In this document: piece after piece, positions 9,759-17,942 of the stretch
Position numbering within the stretch: position 1 is the first letter of the stretch
Layout: every line of letters starts with the position of its first letter
DNA from: Pedobacter cryoconitis
GTDB taxonomy: Bacteria > Bacteroidota > Bacteroidia > Sphingobacteriales > Sphingobacteriaceae
Direction of reading: 5' to 3'
DNA: 64,000 nucleotides
Assembly: GCF_014200595.1 (NCBI RefSeq)
Contig: NZ_JACHCG010000007.1
Location: 98,094-162,093 of the forward strand
The notes under the pieces: model-generated
Database searches by the model: none
Told to the model about the DNA's origin: nothing
What the model saw: the letters and a program-made list of their open reading frames with translations, nothing else
Program-made: the position numbers and the translations under genes

Positions 9759-9848
9759 GTGATTCAGATCACAACCATGGATTATCATAAATCACAGGCA
9801 TTTAGTGATTCATGTCAATTAACAATTCGTTAAGGGGCTGCATCTTTG
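9759..9848 (+). promoter_or_regulatory. two Crp-like palindromes and a promoter ahead of the SDR gene
   Basis: Site 1 is GTGA-TTCAGA-TCAC (9759-9772), a perfect Crp-type core. Site 2 is GTGA-TTCATG-TCA (9805-9817). CATCTTTG at 9841-9848 differs from the TAnnTTTG element by one base, and no TTTG element sits at the usual upstream distance. Site 2 takes that place, centred about 40 bases before the expected transcription start, as for class II Crp activation. The sites are read directly; the regulator and the activation mode are inferred. Confidence 0.55.
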
Positions 9849-9900
9849 GATATACTTCAGAGCGGAAAATATGCCTGAAGAATATTAACAATTAGAAATC

Positions 9901-10659
9901 ATGAGTATATTAGAAAACAAAGTAGCGGTAGTTACAGGTGCAGCAAAAGGAATAGGTGCGTCTATTGCAAAACACTTTGCAGCAGCAGGCGCAAAAGTAG
10001 TTGTGAATTATGCCTCAAGTAAAGAAAGTGCAGACAGGGTGGTTAAGGAGATAACTGATAAAGGAGGCCTGGCCATTGCCGTACAAGCCGATGTCTCGGA
10101 CCAAGCCGATGTGATCAGGCTATTTGAAGAAACCAATACGGCTTTCGGCCCGTTGGATATTTTGGTAAATAACGCGGTCCATCAGGGATACTTACCTGTT
10201 GAACAGATATCGGTGGCAGCTTTTCATCAGCATTTCAACGTCAATGTTCTGGGGCCTATATTGACTATCCAGGCATCGTTAAAAGCATTTGGCGATAAGG
10301 GCGGCAATGTCATCAATATCAGCTCGGGTGCAAGCAAATACCCTCTTCCGGGCGCCTCGTTGTACTCTGCCACTAAAGCGGCATTAGACGCTATTACGAT
10401 TGCATTATCGAAAGAACTGGGTGCAAAGAACGTTCGTATCAATTCTATTTTGCCGGGTGCGACGGATACAGAAGGTGCGGCTAGCGCAGGTGTAACCTCT
10501 GGCAGTGATTACGAAAAGATGTTTATTGCCAAAACACCGCTTGGCCGCAGAGGTCAGCCCGAAGATATTGCGAAAGCTGTAGTATTTCTTGCTTCCGATG
10601 ACGCAGCCTGGATTACAGGTGAACAAATTAGCGTTTCGGGTGGAATGTATGGTTTTTAA
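9901..10659 (+). CDS. short-chain dehydrogenase/reductase (FabG-like)
   Basis: The 252-residue classical SDR has the cofactor motif TGAAKGIGASIA (residues 12-23), NNA near residue 90 (NNAVHQG instead of the usual NNAG), the catalytic Ser in NISSGAS and the YSATK active site, and ends with the usual GGMYGF-like tail. It most resembles 3-oxoacyl or sugar/alcohol reductases using NAD(P)H. Substrate is unknown. It is a single-gene unit downstream of two Crp-like sites and a Crp/Fnr regulator gene, so it is probably induced by that regulator. Confidence 0.85.
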   Translation: MSILENKVAVVTGAAKGIGASIAKHFAAAGAKVVVNYASSKESADRVVKEITDKGGLAIAVQADVSDQADVIRLFEETNTAFGPLDILVNNAVHQGYLPVEQISVAAFHQHFNVNVLGPILTIQASLKAFGDKGGNVINISSGASKYPLPGASLYSATKAALDAITIALSKELGAKNVRINSILPGATDTEGAASAGVTSGSDYEKMFIAKTPLGRRGQPEDIAKAVVFLASDDAAWITGEQISVSGGMYGF

Positions 10660-10802
10660 AATCTATAAAAAGAATAAAATTGCTTGTTAAAGCCTGTCCT
10701 TTGATGGATTGACGAGAATGAAAGCTACCCAAAGCAGTGGCGATTTACTGTAATTGGTACTGAGAATAAAGCGAAAATTTTAAACAACACACCATAATTG
10801 AG

Positions 10803-10834
10803 GCCCCACTACTAAATAGTAAGGGGCTTTTTTA
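10803..10834 (+). terminator. intrinsic terminator downstream of the SDR gene
   Basis: GCCCC and GGGGC arms with an inner TACT/AGTA stem form a hairpin followed by a T-run. It is 143 bases after the SDR stop codon. The intervening stretch shows no gene. Confidence 0.7.
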
Positions 10835-10855
10835 TTTTGGAAATGCTTAAAATAA

Positions 10856-10890
10856 AAAAGGGATACAATTTTAAAACTGTATCCCTTTTT
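10856..10890 (-). terminator. intrinsic terminator downstream of tRNA-Arg
   Basis: AAAAAGGGATACA and TGTATCCCTTTTT are perfect inverted arms around a short A/T loop. On the minus strand it directly follows the tRNA and would end its transcript; it can work in both directions. Confidence 0.8.
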
Positions 10891-10891
10891 G

Positions 10892-10963
10892 TGTCCCTGA
10901 AGGGATTCGAACCCCCATCGTTGGTACCGGAAACCAAAATTCTATCCATTGAACTACAAGGAC
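10892..10963 (-). tRNA. tRNA-Arg (anticodon CCG)
   Basis: The minus strand folds as a full cloverleaf. The acceptor stem is GTCCTTG with CAGGGAC plus discriminator A, the D-arm contains GTTCAATGGATAGAA, the anticodon stem TTGGT/ACCAA encloses a loop with CCG, and the T-arm has GGTTCGAATCC. The 3' CCA is not encoded. CCG reads the codon CGG. Confidence 0.95.
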
Positions 10964-11162
10964 ATTTCGGCAAATATATCAATTTGATTCATTTATTCTG
11001 AATTCTCCTGAAAAATAGATGCTCAAATTGTTTAAATCGCACGAAATAAATTGTTACCGATATCAAAAACAACATTTGAAATATCAGTTTCTACATTTTC
11101 TGCCCCGCTCCCAAAATTAACTTTACATCAATAGCTTATTATTCATCTTAATAATTCAGAAA

Positions 11163-12053
11163 TTGAAAGTAAAAAATGTACTTGCTTATTTCAAGCAAAG
11201 GTTCCCCCCGGTAAATATGGTATTGTTTGCTATTCTATTTATAAACGTATACTCCATAGCCTCCTATTTTTCTTCCCAGCCCATAAACTTCAGCGTTAAA
11301 ATTGGTCTGGGTATCATTGCTTTTATCTCTTTCTTTTTCAGGCTGCGGGTATTCGATGAGGTTAAAGACTATAAAATTGATCAGATCAACCATCCGGACA
11401 GAGTATTGCAATCTGGCCGCGTCACCTTAAACCAGTTATTTCTGCTCTCTGCCATACTCACGGTCTCAGAACTGGTCTGGAGTTACTGGAATGGGCCATT
11501 AACCTTAATCTGCTGGCTGGTAGCTGTAGGTTATAGTCTATTGATGCGCTATGAGTTTTTCATCGGCTCATTTTTAAGCAAGCGGCTATTGTTATATGCC
11601 TGTACCCATATGGTGATTATGCCATTTGTGATGGTCTGGATATGGTCTGCATTTAACTCTGATCTGCATCATACGGCATTGTATTTATTAGCGGGTATCA
11701 GTTTACTCTGCGGATTTAGTTTTGAACTTGCCCGTAAAATCCATGCTCCGGCAGCGGAAAGAGAAACCGTAGACTCTTATTCCAAATCTCTGGGCTATGT
11801 GACTTCGATCGTTTGCGTCTTGTTGGTTTTACTGATCGGTGTAATCGTACAATGCCGGATATTATACACTATCCAATCAAATTTATGGACGTACATCACC
11901 ATTTGCCTGTTATACCTGGCGATAGGCTTCCTCTTTATTAAAGTTGTTAAACGGCCGGACGAAAAAAAACTTCGCCTTGCCGAACTGCTGGTCTCTTTAT
12001 TTATGGTGATCAGCTATATCTCTGTAATCATTGAAATACATCTCAAATCATGA
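11163..12053 (+). CDS. UbiA-like membrane prenyltransferase
   Basis: The 296-residue protein has eight or so hydrophobic segments. Its first cytoplasmic loop carries an Asp-rich motif (FDEVKDYKIDQINHPDRVL, about residues 60-78) in the place where UbiA enzymes bind the Mg-diphosphate of the prenyl donor. A second acidic region, RKIHAPAAERETVDSYSK, lies near residue 195. It would attach an isoprenoid to an acceptor at the membrane; neither is known. The best start is a TTG at 11163, about 38 bases after a near-consensus TAACTTTA element (11118-11125). The stop overlaps the next gene by 4 bases. Confidence 0.72.
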   Translation: MKVKNVLAYFKQRFPPVNMVLFAILFINVYSIASYFSSQPINFSVKIGLGIIAFISFFFRLRVFDEVKDYKIDQINHPDRVLQSGRVTLNQLFLLSAILTVSELVWSYWNGPLTLICWLVAVGYSLLMRYEFFIGSFLSKRLLLYACTHMVIMPFVMVWIWSAFNSDLHHTALYLLAGISLLCGFSFELARKIHAPAAERETVDSYSKSLGYVTSIVCVLLVLLIGVIVQCRILYTIQSNLWTYITICLLYLAIGFLFIKVVKRPDEKKLRLAELLVSLFMVISYISVIIEIHLKS

Positions 12054-14602
12054 TAATCTACCCTGTTAAAAATGTGCCCGGATATACGATCGGAGGTAAA
12101 GCAAAAGGACTGCTTAAATTATTGGAAGCTCAGGTTACTGTACCCGATTTTTTAGTACTCCCTGCGGAGAACTTTGATCCTATCGTTAAAGCAAAGGATG
12201 CAACTACAGTATCCATATTAGATCAGCTGCTGCGTTTTACACTCAGCAAACCGGAAGAAGAAAAATTACGTCAGATTTTATCCGGATGGGACTTCCCCAA
12301 CCGGAGTATAATTGTCCGTTCTTCAATTGCCGATGAAGATGGAACACATGATGCATTTGCTGGTATCATGAGCTCTTATATGAATCTGAGAAATTATGAG
12401 GATGTCATTGAAGCCGTAGGAAAATGTGCTGCCAGTGCGTATTCGGCTGAAGCCGTAGCCTACAGACAGTACAAACAATTATCAGCTGTGGCAAGACCAG
12501 CGGTAATCTTGCAACAGCAGATCGATGCGGACGCCAGTGGGGTTGTTTTTTCAACCTATCCGCAATATCCACAGGAAATGGCTGTTCATGCAGTCTGGGG
12601 GCTGGGAGAGGGCCTGGTTAACGGAGAACTCGACCCTGATGAATTTTATCTTTCCAAAAAAGACGGAACAGTCGTTCATCAAAAGATAGCACTAAAAGAT
12701 AAACTTTATCAGATGCACGATGAAAAAGGTATTCAGCTGCTGGATGTGGAAGAGGATAAACAACAAATACACAGCCTGACCGAAGAACACCTGCGTGAAA
12801 TATTTACGATTTCAACCCGTCTGGAGAAAAGAAACGGTCATCCGCAGGATATAGAATACGTGATCTCCAGGAATAAACTTTACTTCGTTCAATCCCGTCA
12901 TATTACCCAGGAAATCCCGGATGTAATTGTCTATGACAATTCAAATATCCAGGAAAGTTATTGTGGGGTAACTACGCCTTTAACTTTCAGCTTCGCTCAG
13001 CATGCCTACGCAACGGTTTATTTCCAGACTATTATTCTGTTAGCTATTCCTGAGCAGGTCATCACGACTTACACACCTGTTGTCAACAATTTACTCGGAC
13101 TGGTTCAGGGCCGAATTTATTATAATATCAATAACTGGTACCGTTGTTTGCAGCTATTTCCTTCTTTTAAACAGAATAAAGAAGATATGGAGCGCATGAT
13201 GGGGCTGGAAGAGCCTGTTGACTTTATTACCGATACGGAAAAATCCTTCACTGAAAAACTCAGCATGATCTTTCCAACCTTTTTTAATCTATTAAGGTTG
13301 TTCTCTGCTTTTAGAAAACTAGAGAAAAGTGTAGCTGAATTTCATAGCCACATCACCAAACACTACGAGCGGTTTTACAAATTGCCAGGTGCATTTGCTA
13401 ATCCTGTACAGTTGCTGGAAGAAAAAAATCTGCTGGATAAAGAGCTGATGGGCAACTGGACTACCCCGATTATCAATGATCTGTATGTGATGATGATGAA
13501 CGGGAAAGTAAGACGTAAACTACTCAAAGCAGGTATTTTGGATACTGATGAATTTCTAAGCAGGTATTTAGCAGGTAACCAGGAAATCGAAAGTGCCCAA
13601 CCTGCGATATTGATGCAAAAACTTTCTTTAAAAGCGATGGAGCAGGAGGCACTGAAAGCGCTGATTATTCTTTTGCCTGATGATGTGCACATGCAAATTA
13701 AAGCGCAGTTTCCAGCATTTTACAAAGAGGTGGAAGGTTTTATCCATGTCTATGGTGACCGTACTGTAGGAGAGTTAAAACTGGAAACGATTACAATGCG
13801 TTTGTCGCCTAAAATCTTTTATAGTTACCTGCGCAATTATCTGACCACGTCTAACTCTTTTCAAACCTCAGCTTTGTCTCATTTACATGAATCGGCAGTA
13901 AAAGATCTGGAAGAGAAACTTAAAGAGCATTCTGTATTCTTTAAAAAGACAGTCTACAAAAGTCTGGGTAAACTGCAAAAGTCAATTCAATACCGGGAAG
14001 CCTTGCGTTTAGAAAGAACAAGACTTTTCGGGATGTACCGTACTTTATACCTGGCTGCGGGTGAATTATTGAAGGAGAAAAAAGTATTGACGGAGGCACG
14101 TGATATCTTTTATCTGACTCAGAATGAAATAGAAATATTATTACTGGATAAACCAGGATTTGAAATCGCTGGTGTGATAACGGAGCGGATAGCCACATTT
14201 GAACAATATAAAAAGGAAGAAGTGGCCGCTCAGGTTACGATCCCGCCTTTACGCAGTACTAAACCAGAGCCCGTAGATGAAGATCCTTCTGTTTTGCGGG
14301 GTACAGGCTGCGTTCCCGGTCAGATTACTGCGGAGATCATTGTAATAGACGGGCCGGATAGCGATTTGGATGTGAGTGGTAAAATTGTTTGTGCTTTACG
14401 TACAGATCCTGGCTGGGTGGCACTTTTCCCGACTTGCAAAGGCGTACTGATTGAAAAGGGATCTGCTTTATCCCACTCCGTTATTTTGCTGAGAGAATTT
14501 GGAATCCCGGCGATTATCAATATTCCGGGGCTGACCAAAAAGTTAAGCAGCGGGCAACAAATCAGTATGGATGGTTCAACCGGAGAGATTAAATTATTAT
14601 AA
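12050..14602 (+). CDS. PEP-synthase-like/rifampicin-phosphotransferase-like dikinase
   Basis: The 850-residue enzyme begins with a pyruvate-phosphate-dikinase type ATP-grasp domain (residues 1-290; the SSIADEDG..AFAGI and EYVISRNKLYFVQSR segments are the markers). A long helical middle domain (about 300-740) and a swivelling phosphohistidine domain end the protein; GSALSHSVILLREFGIPA places the catalytic His at residue 809. There is no pyruvate/PEP TIM barrel after it, so this is not a true PEP synthase. The order matches rifampicin phosphotransferase, which uses ATP to phosphorylate a small molecule bound by the middle domain. The substrate is unknown. ATGA overlap with the UbiA-like gene indicates coupling. 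Confidence 0.8.
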   Translation: MIIYPVKNVPGYTIGGKAKGLLKLLEAQVTVPDFLVLPAENFDPIVKAKDATTVSILDQLLRFTLSKPEEEKLRQILSGWDFPNRSIIVRSSIADEDGTHDAFAGIMSSYMNLRNYEDVIEAVGKCAASAYSAEAVAYRQYKQLSAVARPAVILQQQIDADASGVVFSTYPQYPQEMAVHAVWGLGEGLVNGELDPDEFYLSKKDGTVVHQKIALKDKLYQMHDEKGIQLLDVEEDKQQIHSLTEEHLREIFTISTRLEKRNGHPQDIEYVISRNKLYFVQSRHITQEIPDVIVYDNSNIQESYCGVTTPLTFSFAQHAYATVYFQTIILLAIPEQVITTYTPVVNNLLGLVQGRIYYNINNWYRCLQLFPSFKQNKEDMERMMGLEEPVDFITDTEKSFTEKLSMIFPTFFNLLRLFSAFRKLEKSVAEFHSHITKHYERFYKLPGAFANPVQLLEEKNLLDKELMGNWTTPIINDLYVMMMNGKVRRKLLKAGILDTDEFLSRYLAGNQEIESAQPAILMQKLSLKAMEQEALKALIILLPDDVHMQIKAQFPAFYKEVEGFIHVYGDRTVGELKLETITMRLSPKIFYSYLRNYLTTSNSFQTSALSHLHESAVKDLEEKLKEHSVFFKKTVYKSLGKLQKSIQYREALRLERTRLFGMYRTLYLAAGELLKEKKVLTEARDIFYLTQNEIEILLLDKPGFEIAGVITERIATFEQYKKEEVAAQVTIPPLRSTKPEPVDEDPSVLRGTGCVPGQITAEIIVIDGPDSDLDVSGKIVCALRTDPGWVALFPTCKGVLIEKGSALSHSVILLREFGIPAIINIPGLTKKLSSGQQISMDGSTGEIKLL

Positions 14603-14603
14603 A

Positions 14604-15674
14604 ATGGGCTTAGTCGAACGTATTGTCTATAAAGGCTCCATCCCTGATAGTTTTTTCACTGTACCGGGGAAGATTTATGAAGAATTAACCATTAAATTAA
14701 CAGAAGACAGGGCAATGATTGCTGCCCTGTTCAAATTAGAGGCAGAAAAAAACGAGATCATCATCTATACAGACCATCAGCATATCCGGCTGGTGGGTAT
14801 ATTCCCCCACAACGAGGACGCTGCTTATTTTGGATTCTGGGAATCTGCTGATGATCTGGCACTCAATATCGAAGCATTCGGACTACTGGAAAGCGATACC
14901 AGTGTAAGGAAGCTGGCTAGTATGACCGGGCCAATCAACTTTAATACTTATAACCGGTACCGCATCCGGGCGGGCAGTTTACCAAGCTGGAACAGATTTG
15001 ATAGTGAACCAGTTAATCCAGTTTATTATTCCTCTCTTCTGGCTCAGGTGAATTTTAAAGAAAAGCTGACCTTCGAAAGCCGGTACATTACCCAAAACAC
15101 ACTTCCGGTACTTTATGCTGATTACGCAGCCTTAATGGATGAGCAAAGCAAAATTCCTTTTGAAGTGATTGCTTTAAACGAGCAGAGCTGGATGCAATAT
15201 GAAAAGGAATTGTTTGAGCTGATTGAAATCGTTTTTAATCAAAATCCTTTTTATAAAGCGATCTCTTTTGAACAGTTCCGCTTGCTGTACGGCACTAAAT
15301 TCCTGCGTAAAATCTGCCCTCACAGCTCGGTTATCTTAATAGATCCGCAGAGCGGAAGGCTGGCTGCCATGAGCATTTGTTATCCGGATTATCAGTCCTT
15401 GCCTGCAACCGCAGATGGCTATGACTTTAACAGGGATTATCCACTGCTGAAAAAGAGAAGATTATTAGGAAAGACAGTTGGGGTGCACCCTGATTTCAGA
15501 AGACAGGGATTAATGAATTATATCTGTACACATTACATCAGGGCGGCGAACCAATATTATGAAGACACTATTTTCTGTTTGATGCGCTCAGACAATTATT
15601 CAGTACATTTTACTGACCATACACCGTATGAATCAGTAAAATATATCCTGTATGAGAAAGAATTGGTTAGTTAA
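14604..15674 (+). CDS. GNAT-like acyltransferase domain protein
   Basis: The 356-residue product has a C-terminal GNAT-like half, where KTVGVHPDFRRQGLMNYI (about residues 290-307) matches the acetyl-CoA pyrophosphate-binding loop (V..RxQGL). The N-terminal 180 residues resemble a second, degenerate GNAT lobe. The ATG at 14604 begins two bases after the upstream stop codon and is preferred to an in-frame GTG at 14571 inside that gene. It is the third gene of the UbiA/dikinase operon, and its end overlaps the end of the opposite operon by 8 bases. Acceptor unknown. Confidence 0.7.
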   Translation: MGLVERIVYKGSIPDSFFTVPGKIYEELTIKLTEDRAMIAALFKLEAEKNEIIIYTDHQHIRLVGIFPHNEDAAYFGFWESADDLALNIEAFGLLESDTSVRKLASMTGPINFNTYNRYRIRAGSLPSWNRFDSEPVNPVYYSSLLAQVNFKEKLTFESRYITQNTLPVLYADYAALMDEQSKIPFEVIALNEQSWMQYEKELFELIEIVFNQNPFYKAISFEQFRLLYGTKFLRKICPHSSVILIDPQSGRLAAMSICYPDYQSLPATADGYDFNRDYPLLKKRRLLGKTVGVHPDFRRQGLMNYICTHYIRAANQYYEDTIFCLMRSDNYSVHFTDHTPYESVKYILYEKELVS

Positions 15675-16827
15675 GGCTGTGTCCTGAAATCGCGTCAAAA
15701 AAGCTATTCACTACGCGGGGGAGAAATGGATAAGGGCTCACACTGTGGCCCATCATATACAAACCCACGCGGTGGATACCAAAATCTAAAGTTGCCATAT
15801 ACAGCTCCTGATGAAAAGAGGGAGCTGAATTATATTTTCCTGTTAGCCTGGCCAGTTCTTCCCGGTAATATTCAGTATACGCATAACGCTGATCATACCT
15901 GTCCTGATCCAGAATAAAGCATAAGAATTCTGCCAGATCATACTGAGGGATGTGGAAGGTCGCAAGTTCCCAGTCATATAAACAAAATTCGATCTCACCG
16001 TTTTGAGTTTTAAAGCAACTGTTTCTTGGATTAAAGTCGTTATGGACCAGGGTTTTCGGTAGCTTTTCCAGTTGTTGCCAGTAATTTGGGATTTCCTGTA
16101 TAGCGTTGCGCATGGTTTTTACCCTTAAAGGATCATAAAGCTCCGGGAACTTATCAGCAGCATTGTTTAATAAAGCATTCCATAAAGGAAGCAAGTCTGT
16201 CATTTGCTGTAAAGAAGGGGCATCTTTCCATATTTCAAGGTCTACATTTTCCACTTTATTCAACATCTTGCTATGCCAGGCTGCCATCTGCTTTAACGCA
16301 GATTTGATATGCTGATCGCTCCATTTTTCAGGCGCCATGACTGTGTTCAGCAAATCCACATCATCCAGATATTCCATTAAGATGATGTAAATGTTCTCCT
16401 GTTCATTGGTATACAGGCCGTAAATGACCGGCGTGAATAATGGATGCAGCTTTTTATAAATCTCCTGCTCTTTTAAATGGGTATAATAAAAGCCTGTTAA
16501 ATGCTTAAACTGTTCGTAAACACTATTGAGCTCGCCTCCGCATAATTGCGAAAGCATATTCAGCATATTCACAATTTCCTGACCATGAGGTTTGATTTTC
16601 ATGACCATTCTCTTGCTTTGCGGCAATCCATTGAGCGTGTAATTGACTTCCAGGCCAAAATGACCAATGGTGCTTTCTGTTTGCGTAGCGGTAAGGGCTA
16701 CCAATATACTGGCTGAATTATCTACGTCCAGCAAGGTAATGTCCTGCACAGCGATAGTCTGGTCAGGAAACTGGTCTTGCATGATTTGCTGAACAAAGGT
16801 GGTGTTAAGATAATCGGTGGTTTTCAT
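15667..16827 (-). CDS. aminoglycoside/choline-kinase-like phosphotransferase
   Basis: The 386-residue protein has the protein-kinase-like fold of the APH/ecdysteroid-kinase group. The catalytic loop LVHNDFNPRNSCF (about residues 268-280) holds HxDxxxxN, and the Mg-binding LYDWELATF follows, as in small-molecule kinases. The N-terminal lobe has an MVMKIKPHG strand with the ATP-anchoring Lys. It probably phosphorylates a hydroxyl or amino-alcohol intermediate of the neighbouring pathway. It is the last gene of a four-gene operon and lies 5 bases after the BtaA-like gene. Substrate unknown. Confidence 0.75.
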   Translation of the reverse strand: MKTTDYLNTTFVQQIMQDQFPDQTIAVQDITLLDVDNSASILVALTATQTESTIGHFGLEVNYTLNGLPQSKRMVMKIKPHGQEIVNMLNMLSQLCGGELNSVYEQFKHLTGFYYTHLKEQEIYKKLHPLFTPVIYGLYTNEQENIYIILMEYLDDVDLLNTVMAPEKWSDQHIKSALKQMAAWHSKMLNKVENVDLEIWKDAPSLQQMTDLLPLWNALLNNAADKFPELYDPLRVKTMRNAIQEIPNYWQQLEKLPKTLVHNDFNPRNSCFKTQNGEIEFCLYDWELATFHIPQYDLAEFLCFILDQDRYDQRYAYTEYYREELARLTGKYNSAPSFHQELYMATLDFGIHRVGLYMMGHSVSPYPFLPRVVNSFFDAISGHSLN

Positions 16828-16832
16828 GGTCT

Positions 16833-17942
16833 TTAGGTTAGATGTAATGACATAACCGGAACAAACTGTATTTGTACTTTATTCTTGAAGTAAAAACAGC
16901 TTTCCTGTGATAGATTTTGACTTTCCAGTTTGATCCGGTTTGCTGATGGAAAGAAATTCTCTCCCTGGATATTAAGTAAGTTCCAGAAGATCAGCTGTAA
17001 ATCGCGCTCCGGATGTTTAGCCAGAGACAAACAGACTTCCTGGAATTCTTCATGACTGATGTATTCAAAAATATTAGACAGACTGGCTTTTGTGATCTTC
17101 AAACCGGGTGCTGATAAAAGATATGCTATTGCTTCTCCCTGGATAACCTGCAACCTGTCCATGTTTTCTCTCAGCTTGCTATAATTTTCTCTTCTATAAC
17201 ATGGAGGCAGCACCTGATCTGGAAGATCTTGCAGACCAAAAAAGATAAAACGGAAATAGAAGTTATCTTTTAATAAGCTTGAACTTGCCTGCAAAAGAAG
17301 GCGTTGATAAAAGACTATTCCACCCGATTCATCCACATGTTTTAATAATTTAGGATCTCTGCCATTGCTCAGGTTTTCATCGCTGTAATAAGTGATAAAT
17401 GTTTGCTTGAAACTGCTTTTATCCAATTTTTCAACGAAGAATTTGTATTGTTCCTCAATTGTATCAAACGTAATTAGTTGATGAATCAGCTCTTGCTGCT
17501 CCTGGCTGAGCGACTGATGAAATCCCATCATGAATTTCTCCAGTTTTCCTGAAAGCAGCAGTCCTCCGGGATTTTCTTCCAGAAAAGCTGCCCAGAAAGC
17601 CTGATCTGCTGTGGGTAAAGTAGGTAAAATCCGTTGTTTCGCTTCTTTTACAGCTGTTTCTCCTGCTAACCCCAGTAAATCATGGTAAAGCTCATAATCG
17701 AAGTTCAGGATGATGTGCTGTTTGAGCAGCAGCAGCTTGTTTTGAACAGGATTTAAATCGGCAGCAGTAACACTTGCCGGATCCTTCAGCAGCATATTTA
17801 AAGCATTACAACCTGCCGAAGTAATGACCAGTAAATGATCATTTGTACTGATCTTAAGCGATCTGTAAAGTGTTTGACTATCTTCCCACACCAGCGAATA
17901 ACGGATGCGGTCAAGGTCCAGGTTATAAAACTCTGAGTTCAT
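16833..17942 (-). CDS. DUF3419/BtaA-like S-adenosylmethionine aminocarboxypropyl transferase
   Basis: The 369-residue protein matches the DUF3419 family, whose known member BtaA moves the 3-amino-3-carboxypropyl group of SAM to diacylglycerol in betaine-lipid synthesis. The family start SLVWEDSQTLYRSL is followed by the SAM-binding motif VITSAGCNALNMLL (residues 39-52) and AADLNPVQNKLL. There is no BtaB-like N-methyltransferase nearby, so a finished betaine lipid is not supported. It could instead make a homoserine-type lipid, or decorate another acceptor. Its start overlaps the ligase gene by 20 bases. Confidence 0.78.
   Translation of the reverse strand: MNSEFYNLDLDRIRYSLVWEDSQTLYRSLKISTNDHLLVITSAGCNALNMLLKDPASVTAADLNPVQNKLLLLKQHIILNFDYELYHDLLGLAGETAVKEAKQRILPTLPTADQAFWAAFLEENPGGLLLSGKLEKFMMGFHQSLSQEQQELIHQLITFDTIEEQYKFFVEKLDKSSFKQTFITYYSDENLSNGRDPKLLKHVDESGGIVFYQRLLLQASSSLLKDNFYFRFIFFGLQDLPDQVLPPCYRRENYSKLRENMDRLQVIQGEAIAYLLSAPGLKITKASLSNIFEYISHEEFQEVCLSLAKHPERDLQLIFWNLLNIQGENFFPSANRIKLESQNLSQESCFYFKNKVQIQFVPVMSLHLT

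Noticed and set aside
10660..10802. Possible small gene or RNA between the SDR stop and its terminator
   Set aside because: No start with a convincing frame and no conserved RNA fold could be seen.
12050..14602. Annotation as PEP synthase (ppsA)
   Set aside because: The phosphohistidine domain is C-terminal and no PEP/pyruvate barrel follows, so the name would be misleading.
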